Shown here: one piece after another, positions 32,191-41,408 of the stretch
Numbering within the stretch: position 1 is the first letter of the stretch
Layout of the letters: each line of letters starts with the position of its first letter
NCBI GenBank assembly: GCA_002104905.1
Contig: MCFE01000706.1
Span: 1 to 43,418 of the forward strand
Direction of reading: 5' to 3'
Source: Basidiobolus meristosporus CBS 931.73
Taxonomy: Eukaryota > Basidiobolomycota > Basidiobolomycetes > Basidiobolales > Basidiobolaceae
Length of the DNA: 43,418 bases
The notes under the pieces: model-generated
Told to the model about the DNA's origin: nothing
Databases searched by the model: none
What the model saw: the letters and a program-made list of their open reading frames with translations, nothing else
Program-made: the position numbers and the translations under genes

Positions 32191-32797
32191 TGATTCTGAT
32201 CTCTGATACCTAAAGCAACATGGGTACCATTTTGATCAGTGATCCTGCATCCAAAATTGTCAAAGCTGAAACAGAGTCCTTCTGCTATGTCCAGCTTACA
32301 GATAGATGGTTCTTGGCTATCTCTGGTACATAGAGTACCTCTTTTAAGGTTAGTGTATGGCTTTCTTCACTGCTTCTTAGGTTTACTTGGATAGTTCCTT
32401 CTCCCACTGCATCAAGTGTTCTATTGTCACCCATGAAAACCTTCTTGATTAGAATTTCTTGATATTGGGTAAAAAGTTGTTTTTGGTGTGTAAATTCTAA
32501 TCTTGGATATCTGAAGCAATATGGGCACCATTTTGATTACTGATCCTGCATCCAGAATTGTCAAAGCTGAATTGAGTTCTTCTGCTGTGGCCTTGCCTAC
32601 AGATAGTAGGTTCTTGGCTATTTCTGGTACATAGAGTACATCCTTAAAAGTCAGTATATGGCTTCCTTCACTGCTTCTAAGGTTTACTTGGATAGTTCCT
32701 TCTCATACAGCATCAAGTGTTCAATTGTCACCCTTCAAAACCTTCTTGATTAGAATTTCTTGATATTGGGTAAAAAGTTGTTTTTGGTGTGTAGAGT
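32191..32797 (-). repeat. ~301-bp tandem duplication within copia C protease-IN junction
   Basis: Unit 1 (32191-32491) and unit 2 (32492-32797) both contain ACCATTTTGAT, CTGATCCTGCATCC/GTGATCCTGCATCC, TTGTCAAAGCTGAA, GGTACATAGAGTAC, CACTGCTTCT.AGGTTTACTTGG and end with GGGTAAAAAGTTGTTTTTGG. Copia D has one unit (26633-26900 region). Confidence 0.85.
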
Positions 32798-33674
32798 GCT
32801 GAGATGCTCCAGAGTCAATGTACCATATCAGAGAATCCAGGTTTGTGGTCATGTTTAGTGCAGATAAGAATAGTCTATCTTTAGTTGATGCAGCATTTCC
32901 ATTTTCAAGCTTTTTTTGCTGATTATCTCTCTTTTTGAGACACCGGTCTGATGTGTGTCCTTTCCTTTTGTGGTAGTTGCAAAACAGGTTGCTGTTGCCT
33001 CTGTAAGGTCTTGGGTACCTCTTTTGTTGGTTAGCATTGCTTATTAAAGCAATTTCTTCTTCCTTCTTATTGGCGCTAGATTTTCTTAAATCTTCATCCA
33101 GGAGCCTTCCATATACCTAATTTAAGGTCAAATCTTCAGTTCTGGACTCTAGGTCTGATACAAGGCCCAGAAACCTGTCTGTCAGGCTATGCAGGATGGT
33201 TACTATCACATCCTCATCAATAGTTGGTACACCCACATATTCCATCTCATCCACCAGCAGGGTAATTGTTTCAATTGGATTTCTCATTTCATCTCCTGGC
33301 AGCATCTTTGTAGTAAAGAATTTTTGTCTAAGATAAATGTTCATAGCAGCTGAACATGACTGGTAGGTGTCTTCTAATGCTTTCCAGGCATTCTTTGCTG
33401 TTTTTGCTCTTGGGTGTTGAATTAGCAATTTGTCTTTAACATTGAGGCAAATGCGGTTAAAGGCACTTTGTTGTTTCTTCTGGTACTTTTAGGCTTCCTC
33501 TCCCACATTTTTAGGAGGGCATTTTTCTCCCATGACAATATCCAAAAGGCCTCTTTCTTGTGGCAGCCTCTTCATCTTCACCTTCTACACTTGGTAGTTA
33601 GATCCATCCAACTTTCCAGCAGATGGAAAAGTTCCAGTAATAGCAGTAGTAGACATTGCAGAGAGTGACAGCTT

Positions 33675-33687
33675 GGGGCTCATAACC
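33675..33687 (-). promoter_or_regulatory. copia C primer-binding site
   Basis: The minus strand reads GGTTATGAGCCCC immediately inside the 5' LTR, identical to the site of copia D. Confidence 0.75.
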
Positions 33688-34037
33688 TGTTGAGTGAGTC
33701 TTGGAGTTATTGGAAGTGATTTGGGAGGACAAGTAGATTATGTGCTTTTCACTTATTGATATATTGAATGTAAGAGTAGTGTTTATACACTTATGTGATC
33801 TTGGCATTACAAACATGTAGAATAGGCTAAGAAAGGTCCCAAAAACATGTATGTAAAGATTGGGGCTGTTTGGACAACTTTGAGAATTTTCATGATCTGG
33901 GTACCTGATATTTTGGTGAAAATATTCCAAGTAAATCCTAACAAGGAATTTGGTCAGTAATCTCTAGGATTTGAAGGTAGTGATCCAAGTGACTAAGTTA
34001 GGTGAGTATTTAGGTGGAATTACAAGTTTTTACAACA
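33688..34037 (-). repeat. copia C 5' LTR
   Basis: 350 bp, reversed family LTR; the right end is TTTTTACAACA at 34037. Its partner 3' LTR is at 23761-24108, on the far side of the copia D insertion. Right of it, repeat X copy 2 begins. Confidence 0.85.
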
Positions 34038-34776
34038 CATTTCTTGCTTAGACTTATACAATACCACATATTTAGTACCCAATATGTGCAGTTCATGCAT
34101 GCTCTGTAAGACCTAACAAGCCTCACAGTGATTCTCAATTGCCTACTTGACTGAGAGTCTAAGGAGTCTGCATTATCACCTTGAGTGGGCACACTGTCAA
34201 CATGGCCTTTTCTGGATGTAGCCCCATTTGTTGTACTGAATGTCAAAGCAAGCTGCTGTGCAACCATTCTTCTGCTGCTGACTGCGGAAGAATTGGCTGG
34301 GAACCTGTCAACTTTGCTTTACTTGTAGGCAGCATATATACAAAAATGAATCAAACCAAAGGGGATATAATATCACATTTAAGTTTTATGTGGTGCCACA
34401 ACTTTGTTTCTAATGCTTACTACATGAGTCATGATTAATCTGAGATTCATGTAGTTGCAATGTCTCATTGACAATATTGTCTTAAACTTAAATGAATAGT
34501 GACAAAAAAGTGATGTACTAGTGTTACATTATTGAATATCATGCTGTTTGCCATATGAAGAAGTCTACTTAGAATAAATGCCATGATAGAAGAGAGAAAA
34601 TTCCATGTGGCTACTGTGCCATATTTACCATCCATGATGCATGCAGATAGCATAGAGAGTATTACAAAGATCTTGGCCAGTATTTTGCCACACAAGTCAT
34701 GTTGGAGCTTTTGTCACTCACTACAGAACCTACAATATGTTGCCAGCTGCTTAATACTTCCATGATGACACCTAGC
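34038..34776 (-). repeat. repeat family X, copy 2, part 1
   Basis: Inverted copy of about 16345-16950. The minus strand at 34267-34130 encodes MVAQQLALTFSTTNGATSRK and NADSLDSQSSRQLR, matching the start of the plus-strand ORF in copy 1. Non-coding matches extend outward: CAAAGTTGTGGCAC.ACAT, CCCTTTGGTTTGA and ATGACTTGTGTGGCAAAA.ACTGG. It is truncated at 34037 by copia C. Confidence 0.65.
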
Positions 34777-35123
34777 TGTTGTAAGAGTCTTGGGGATATT
34801 GGAAGTGATTGGGAGAACAAGTAGATCATGTGGTTTTCACTCAATGATCTATTGAATATAAAGTAGTATTTATACTTTTACATGATCTTGGTATAGCAAA
34901 CACATAGAATAGGCTTGGGTAGGTGCCAAGAACATGTGTGCAAAGTTTTGGGCTGTCTGGACAACTTTGAGAGTTCTCATGTTCTGGGTACCAGAAATTT
35001 TAGTGAAAGTATTTCATGTAAATCTGGACAATGAATTTGGTCAGTATTCTCTAAGATATATAGGTAGCAATCTAAGTGGCTAAGTTAGGTGAATATTTAG
35101 GTGGAGTTACAAATCTTACAACA
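34777..35123 (-). repeat. solo copia LTR with 5-bp target duplication
   Basis: 347 bp, reversed family LTR (TGTTGTAAGAGTC to CTTACAACA). It is flanked by perfect CTAGC at 34772-34776 and 35124-35128. The intact duplication shows a whole element inserted here and was reduced to one LTR by recombination. Confidence 0.92.
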
Positions 35124-35612
35124 CTAGCCACACTTGCCACCTTATACACACTGAGTTGGATGAGTTTGTGATACTTTCTGGTTCACATCAGCCTTCTTAA
35201 TATGGCCCATGCAATGATAGCTCTGAAGAAGAAGGCTCACTGATGAACTGTGAGCCTATCTCCCGTAACAACAGTACCCTGCATGAGACCAGAAAGTCAA
35301 AATATGTGATGCAACAACAGCCATGGAAAAAGATGCAGAGAATATCTCATGGAGCCAAGTAACTCAGTAACCTATTTACTAGTCATTGATGTGCTGTATT
35401 AGCTAAAGAAATGGCATGTTTCCTACTACATCAGTAATGCAGGCTTTGAGCATCTACTCCTGCTTCTTGCCAAGTTCATTCCACCTTGCAACTTACCATG
35501 AACATCATACAAATGGACAACTGTAATGCAGTTAGCTACATATGACCAAGAGAGTGTCCTGATACTGTCATGTATTAATAGTTGTAAGGCATTTTCATCA
35601 GATTTGGCACAA
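35124..35612 (+). repeat. repeat family X, copy 2, part 2
   Basis: Continues copy 2 beyond the solo LTR and aligns to 16300-15790 (reverse). The plus-strand frame keeps EFVILSGSHQPS, then after a stop EEEGSLMNCEPISRNNSTLHE, and KWTTVMQLATYDQES with SCINSCKAF, paralleling the minus-strand ORF of copy 1. Several stops. Confidence 0.6.
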
Positions 35613-35885
35613 TTGCCATCTTAGAGATATTGGCCCAAATACTTGTTAAGGTTTACCTATAGTGTTGAGCCAAAATATCAGGTATTTAGGAAGTGAGAAA
35701 TCCCAGGGTTATCCAAAGACCCCAAATTTACCATACATGCTCTTGGGATATACTGTACATTTCCATCTTGCCAAGACTATGTAAAGTATAACTACCCCTT
35801 ACTTACTCATAAAATCATAAAGTGACAACCATACAATCTACTTGTTCTCCCAATCACTTACAATATCTCCAAAACTTTTGAAACC
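35613..35885 (+). repeat. degenerate copia LTR, 5'-truncated
   Basis: Aligns to D's LTR from the TCCTAGAGAATACTGACC level onward (here ATCTTAGAGATATTGGCCC), through CCAAAATATCAGGTA, TATCCAAAGACCCCAAA, GCCAAGACTATGTAAAGTAT and CAATCTACTTGTTCTCCCAATCACTT. The first ~75 bp of the LTR are missing or unrecognisable. Confidence 0.7.
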
Positions 35886-36280
35886 AAATTTAGTGGCTTT
35901 ATGTAGCAGCATTCAATGAAACCAGTCTACTAGGTATGCCAAACCAGTTACTTGAAAACCAGAGTTACCAAGAGCCTAAGACAAACCAAATGGGAGCCAG
36001 AGTACCTTGCATTGAGCCAGCAAGTCCAAAGTAACCTAGTGGTCACCATAACAATTGAATATGCATGGAAAATATGAAGGACCTCTCCAGTCTAGACATA
36101 CATCACAAAACATCCTAGTGACTTGTCTGATAAATTCAGCCACCAGTATGATTGGCAGTGTTTGGCGATTAGACAACATCAGACTGGGAATCAAGCATGC
36201 AATGATGAGACCGAAGCTTATTTCTACAACGCGGTGCACTCATTTAGGCAAAAATCTGCTTCTCTGTTGGGTGCTAAGGC
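35886..36280. other. compartment boundary, no gene seen
   Basis: AT-rich, CpG-poor sequence changes near 36160-36230 into CpG-containing genic sequence (first cluster of CG at 36167, 36212, 36231). No open frame or repeat is recognised. Confidence 0.5.
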
Positions 36281-37707
36281 ATGACACCCACTACAATAAC
36301 CGCTGAATCTCAGACGAAAAAGCGCGCCTTCTCTGTGGAGATTGATTATCCTTCAAAACTGGCCCCACAAGCCAAAACTCCTCGACCTTCTACTCAACAA
36401 AGAAGACGTATTTTCCTCAACAACCAAGCTTTACCACCTACCACTCTGATAACTACGGCCGACACTTACGAAAATGAGTGCTTTCATACCGCAGCTTCAC
36501 CGTTCAGAAGCCGGCCAAAGTTTGCAAGCTACTGAGCGCAGCTCTTCTCTATATTCTCAGTGCCGTTGGTTTCATTTTGTCAAACCTAGCTGTATACAAA
36601 GCAAGCCTTGCGGAAACCGACCAACTCGCCTGTTTTCACGTTCAGCGAAACCGCCCCTATGTGAGGACTTGAAAACGGAGTTAGCAACAGGTGTAGACGC
36701 AGGTGAAAACACGACATTGACAGCTTCGCCCGAGGGTAGGTGCAACAATGGGACGAAGTTGCTAATGGGAAAGGAATTAAGACATTGAGCCAAATAGAAC
36801 CAGCCTCTCTCCTTAGCAGGAATGTACCCCCAGCAGTTGAGTTTCTACAAAAAAGTCGAACCGATGCCGCAGCGTCACTTGAGGAACGTACGTCGCATCA
36901 GTCCAACGAGGGCATTCCAACACTCGGTGAGTCTCCCCCCCCCATATACATTCCATTCGAGGTGTTGTTCATCATCCCTCTGACGCGGATGAGGAAAGCG
37001 AATTTGAGGGGTTCAATCCGTAAATGAGCGCAATTAAGATGCGACTAAACATCACTCTGACTTATGTCTCTCCGAGATATCTGTTCACGGCCCTCCCCTC
37101 CCTATCGGCCATTTGTCTTACCCAGAAAAACTCAGGACATTACCTTGGGTACGCATGGTTCCTGGCATCAGGTTACACGAGAATGCTAAAGTGTAGCTAC
37201 GCCGATACACTCCTGAACCTTATTGACACCCAACGAGAATACATAAAGTAAGCGCATTTAATTACCCGTGTCTCGTTTGCTGACAGTGAACATGGGGCTC
37301 TGTAGACATCGCTTCTTTATGGACTCTTGCGTGTATGTTGAAGGGAATTATATCAAGGACTTGCGTATCCTAGGCCGTGACCACCGTTATGATAGACAAC
37401 TCGCCTATCGGTAAGCATTGTCTTTGCATTTACGAGTGAGCTCTGACCCTCATTCAAGTCCCCCAGCATTTTCTTATCAAATCGCCAATGAAATTCCCAT
37501 CAAGAGTTGGTATGATGACCCTATAAGTACCAGCTCATCAAATGTCACCATCCGTTGAATAACATATTACTTTGCCAGGACGATAGCGAACTCCTAAAAA
37601 TCTTGGAGTTTCTGCAAGCGCTTGTCGGGGCAGAGGATGTTCGTCCACTGATTCACGCGCGGTTCGGCATCACTAAGCTAGTTGAAGACTCGTTGCGACC
37701 TAGCTAG
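36281..37707 (+). pseudogene. broken CTDSPL2-type (FCP1/SCP family) phosphatase gene
   Basis: The C-terminal two thirds read as an SCP/CTDSPL2-type HAD phosphatase if three GT-AG introns are removed (37020-37076, 37248-37305, 37411-37466; 56-58 nt). Blocks in order: [109 protein letters not shown], stop at 37705. Lesions: the ~55 residues that should carry the catalytic DLDET are absent between about 37125 and 37150; a net frameshift follows GRD (about 37377); a fourth intron (37523-37578) would start ATAAGT instead of GTAAGT; and the frame breaks around a C9 run (36935-36943). The N-terminal part (from ATG 36281, MTPTTITAESQTKKRAF) is disordered and also broken. In the family it removes phosphate from Ser/Thr, e.g. 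of RNA polymerase II CTD or SMADs; this copy could not. Confidence 0.85.
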
Positions 37708-37861
37708 AAACCCTCCCCTCCATCCAATGATTCTTTTGGCCTGCAGCACAGCAGTAACAATGAAAATAAACACGTCTTTCAGCAGCACTCAGCTCAGACT
37801 CAGTATGATATTAACACCAGTATAGCCTCGGATTAGGTTATTATAGACATGGCATGACAGT

Positions 37862-38080
37862 TTATTTCTCTCGACTATTCCAGCATTGCTCGGGCATGTT
37901 TCTCTTGTTTCTATAGAATTGGTCAACCAATGTTGCATCAATAGAGTAGGTAGGGATGACACGAACCTTTAACATATGCTGCTTGTGCTCCTCCTTCTTC
38001 TCCGCTTTGGACTTCGGTCTATGCTTGTCAGTCTTCATTTTTGGGTTTTCCTTGTCCTTGGAGGTCTGTTTGCGAGGCAT
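37862..38080 (-). CDS. small lysine-rich hypothetical protein
   Basis: 72 codons, ATG at 38080. The first 35 residues are very basic (MPRKQTSKDKENPKMKTDK; KSKAEKKEEHKQ) and the remainder more ordered (VRVIPTYSIDATLVDQFYRN). A TATATAAG box lies 54-61 nt upstream, and CpG content is normal. No family recognised. It lies between the phosphatase pseudogene and NUDCD1, on the same strand as NUDCD1. It may be a complete small nuclear or ribosome-associated protein, or the first exon of a longer gene. Confidence 0.5.
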   Translation of the reverse strand: MPRKQTSKDKENPKMKTDKHRPKSKAEKKEEHKQHMLKVRVIPTYSIDATLVDQFYRNKRNMPEQCWNSREK

Positions 38081-38475
38081 GGTTGGGTATTGTGTGTATA
38101 ATTGAATGGCTGCTGGTGTTGGACGTCGGGTGTCTTATATACATTTCGACCTCGAGACTGTCATCTACATTTGTTCGAGGGAATTTTCAGCCACATAACG
38201 CAACCGATTGATCGAGCCGAACTTGGCCATCTTCGTACGATTCCACCTGAAGCTGGATAAATATAATTGTGACTGATGATTGGCATTCCATATGAGTGAT
38301 TAACCATGACCAAGATGGACATGATAAGGTGCGTATGTGGGCCTGATTGAGAGCTAGACAAGTCACGGATACTATTTCGCACATGTTTAGCTTCCAGCTC
38401 TTACGTTGACATCTCAGTTAAGTAACAGGTTTATTGAATATTCGGTGAAAGCCGCATGGCAGCAAATGGCCCGAA
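38081..38475. other. intergenic region, promoter of the small gene and 3' flank of NUDCD1
   Basis: About 395 bp. Besides the TATA box listed separately, it shows only overlapping short open frames without family resemblance. Confidence 0.5.
38134..38141 (-). promoter_or_regulatory. TATA box of the small lysine-rich gene
   Basis: The minus strand reads TATATAAG, 54-61 nt before the ATG at 38080. Confidence 0.55.
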
Positions 38476-40293
38476 TCAACTCAGGTCCGCCAGATACAGG
38501 TGGTTCTCCGTCAAAACGAACAGGCCGGATTTACCGGACATCTGGATACCCAGTATGTCCTCGTGATTCCCAAGATCTATAATGCTCTGTTCGGAATATT
38601 TCGCGCCAACTTCCAGGCCCCTCCGATACAAGTAGACGTTCTTCTTGGACTCCGCGATGATGGCGAAACGGCAGTCCGTATCGAAATACATGAATCGTTT
38701 ATTCCGTTTGGACGCTTGGACAAAGCCAAGTGCATCAAACGAGGCACAGTGTTCGATCTGGAAATGGCCTGATTCACTAGGGGCGTGGAACCGGTAGACC
38801 AGGCCATCGACATCGTATCGCAGACACACAGGGAGCATGGCGTTCGCATCGTTTTGGAAGGGGAAGGAGGAGCACAACCACTCATGGCCAGCAGCAACCG
38901 AGATGTGGCTGATTTTCCCGTAGAGGTTGACTCTAGAGAAAGTGATTGCCAGGCCTTCGTAGTCGATCGCCTCTGTTTCATTGCCTATAGGCTGTTGTAT
39001 AGGGTATTGGGCTTTCTCTTGGGAAGTGTATTTCTCCAGCCGCTCCTTGATTTCGGCGAATTCGTTGGGATCTAGGGTTTCGGCAACCCCGTCGTCCACC
39101 TCGAACACATGACTCCATCTTGTTTTTTGATTCCCCTTTTGTAGATGAAGGGTCAACAAATGGTTGTCCTCAATGGTCCACAGGGACTCGTAAGGAACAA
39201 TATGATCGAAGAAGCGAGCGTTTTCGTAACTTGGTGTTGACGAGGAAAGTACTTTCAGGGAGAGCGCCTCTTTCTGGATGCTACACAGTATCTCGTTTTT
39301 ACTGGTTGGAAGTGGAAGTTTAAAACAAACTGTCACATCTTCGGAGGTTTGTGTCCAGATATAATGGTGGTCGCTCTGCTGACCACTGCTCCCAGCCGAG
39401 CCATCCTCTGGAACAACCTGGTTTTCTCGGTCACTTTGAGAGAAAATCAGCTCATACGAAGTACGCCCACCTAACACGTATCCAGTACCTTTGGGCTCTA
39501 TAGAGCAATACAATGGAATCTCGGAGGCTTTAAGTGTATGCAAGAGCTGGATGGTAAGTGGTGCGCCGATTGAACCACTGTGAGAGTGTGCGATTTTTAT
39601 GAAGTCGATGAGTTGCGCAGCTCGGTGAGTCACTCCACCTGGCTCCTGACTACTGAGTACGCAATAGATATGCTCCTCTACAAGCTTCGCATCAAGTATT
39701 AATGAAGGGTGGAGTTTGGTGTCACCGTCGCTTCCTATTCTGTAAGAGGCCTCGCCAACAAGATTAAGCACCTTGGAGGCAAGATCAAAGCGAACAAGAT
39801 GTAAAGTGCCAGTTCCATTGGTTAACAAAAGTAATTCCCTGCTTAGAGCATGCAAGGAAGGTAGATTCGTGTGTGACTCCTCAGTGTCCTCCGAGAGATC
39901 GAGCTTAAATCCACCAAGAAGTATAGGCAAGCCTTGAGATCCATTCTAATAAATATAGTTCAGCAATATACGCGATACGCGAGAAGGAAGACGAAATGTA
40001 AGTACCTGCTGGAATTCAATGAATACTATTCCGCCCTGTTCGTCAATGTAGAACAAGCCAAATCCTAAAAAGGGGAACAAATGGTTGAAGGTTGATCGCA
40101 CCTGCAACTGGGAATACGATATGTTCGTGCTTCTTGCCAACTTTTGTGTATATACTGGATTGGACAGAGAGCAGGACTTTAATCTCTCTTCTTCTTGAAA
40201 AACGCTTAGCTTGTAACCCTCGAAGCCGGGATTCAGTAGCTCTCGTCGAGGCCAGAGTTCGACTGGCAACGTGACTTGCGAAGAAATGGACAT
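38476..40293 (-). CDS. NUDCD1: NudC domain-containing protein 1 (NUDCD1-like)
   Basis: Two exons: 40293-40006 (96 codons from ATG; MSISSQVTLPVELWPRREL) and 39945-38476 (489 codons plus stop), joined in phase 0 across a 60-nt GT-AG intron (40005-39946). The 585-residue product equals the family's usual ~583. The N-terminal half is the beta-rich region of the family. A CS (p23/NudC-like) domain lies at about residues 290-385: YIWTQTSEDVTVCFKLPLP, LWTIEDNHLLTLHLQKG, W-S-H-VFEVDDG. The C-terminal half holds propeller-like repeats (FDALGFVQASKRNKRFMYFD, DILGIQMSGKSGLFVLTENHLYLADLS). NudC-family proteins act as Hsp90-linked co-chaperones; human NUDCD1 binds the COPI/DHX15 type of partners. An upstream out-of-frame ATG at 40330 precedes the start and might lower translation or indicate an unseen 5' exon. 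Confidence 0.92.
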
Positions 40294-41345
40294 TCTCGTA
40301 AACAAAGTTGGCCAAGTGCGTTTGTGTCATACAAACATTCCTTTCGATATATTATAAACAATCAGGAATTGTTTCGATTAATTCGTGCATAACCAACAGG
40401 ATTGTTGACTACCGAATCACATGACATGCCACAGATAATCTAGGTCATTTTGGTGGAATATTTGTTTGTGCCTGAAGCCTTGGAGTGTCAAGAAAATTTG
40501 CATGCATTGCTAGACCATCACTAACAAATAAATCATTTACCATATTATTGGTGGATAATCCATAAGAGCGTTATATCCATCTCAAGAACGTCTTGTGTAC
40601 AGAACTTACCGTAGCACAAACACCTGCTGAGAAAGCGAAGAATGCCCTTATCTTGTTTGACTATATTCAACCTCCAACTATTCTAACCGGCTGTACAAGA
40701 GTCCAATTCATTGAGCAGCAACTAACCAAATACGCAGGCCAGAGTATCCGAACTGTATCTATAATCGAACCATCGCGCGATTGTTGATAAGTGGACTTCT
40801 AAGTTGCTCACATGATTCGTAAAATCATTACTCTAGAATAGGATAGAGTCAATCCATCACGACAGCCACTGGGAACCTTAAATTGGGGACATTTCCATAA
40901 ATGAGCTAATCAGAGTTCTTGATGCTGTTTGACTACGGCTGCCATATATGGGCATCAGTATAATTCTTCACATTACTAATTCACGGAAGAGAGGGAGAGG
41001 ACATGAAAGCGGCACACTCCAAGAGATTGCGTGTTTCCTTCAAGATGCATGCTATCCTAGTGTAACGACGTCTTTCGCACCACAGAATATTACCCCAGGG
41101 GAAGCTTATTTCACGCACTCTGATGAATATGGCGTGATATGATGTTCGTATTTGGGAAATGACTTGAAATTGATAAATGTGCTTGCGAATTTTCGGGGGC
41201 TTTTATTGGTGAATGCCGCGGATATACATGGCAGGTGGAACTGATACGCTGTGATCTTGGCTCTGGTGGTCATACGTTTTTGGAAATTTCATTAGATTTA
41301 GTCCGTGATTTGTTTAGTTGGTCCGAAGAAAATTTCCACCGACTC
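40294..41345. other. intergenic region between divergent NUDCD1 and transporter genes
   Basis: About 1.05 kb. It must hold both promoters. Two short plus-strand open stretches occur: 40593-40787 (MCTELTVAQTPAEKAKNALIL...) and 40948-41142 (MGISIILHITNSRKRGRG...). They have normal CpG content but no recognised family; they could be remnants of a lost gene or chance. Confidence 0.45.
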
Positions 41346-41352
41346 TATAAAA
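41346..41352 (+). promoter_or_regulatory. TATA box of the amino-acid transporter gene
   Basis: TATAAAA, 57-63 nt before the ATG at 41409. It favours 41409 over an in-frame ATG at 41235 that lies upstream of it. Confidence 0.65.
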
Positions 41353-41408
41353 CGCATTTCTCGCGCCAACGTAGATTCACACAACCTGTCCCATACACTC
41401 TCTCCCCC

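Larger units (their letters stand above)
30844..33674 (-). pseudogene. copia C gag-protease-integrase, right segment
   Basis: Minus strand continuation of copia C. Order from 33674 leftwards: gag (33428-33117 open: AKTAKNAWKALEDTYQSC, LPGDEMRNPIETITLLVDEM), zinc knuckle (CFATTTKGKDTHQTGVSKR reflects a decayed knuckle, near 32990), protease (DSGASQHF-like near 32810), GAG-pre-integrase (32123-31929: HRRFGHINFDCLHKMIKDHLIS, CKAC), IN core (31859-31488: TPQNGVAEHANKLIIDMARS, with the Glu present), and linker (31142-30903: SDDDKNLISSPSIVRIETEQ). Two local tandem duplications lie in it (31232-31495 and 32191-32797). Confidence 0.88.

Noticed and set aside
1-36200. CRISPR array or prokaryotic operon
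   Set aside because: No spaced direct repeats of 24-40 bp; the content is eukaryotic LTR retroelements and spliced genes.
36478-36672. Hydrophobic open frame (LLSAALLYILSAVGFILSNLAVY) taken as a membrane protein
   Set aside because: It overlaps the frame of the phosphatase N-terminus and lacks support as a separate gene; a frame-shifted segment of the pseudogene cannot be excluded but is not shown.
38500-39323. Several plus-strand open frames over NUDCD1
   Set aside because: Shadows of the long minus-strand NUDCD1 exon; no family match.
41235-41408. Upstream in-frame ATG as the transporter start
   Set aside because: A TATAAAA box at 41346-41352 lies downstream of it, and the 58 extra residues resemble no family N-terminus.
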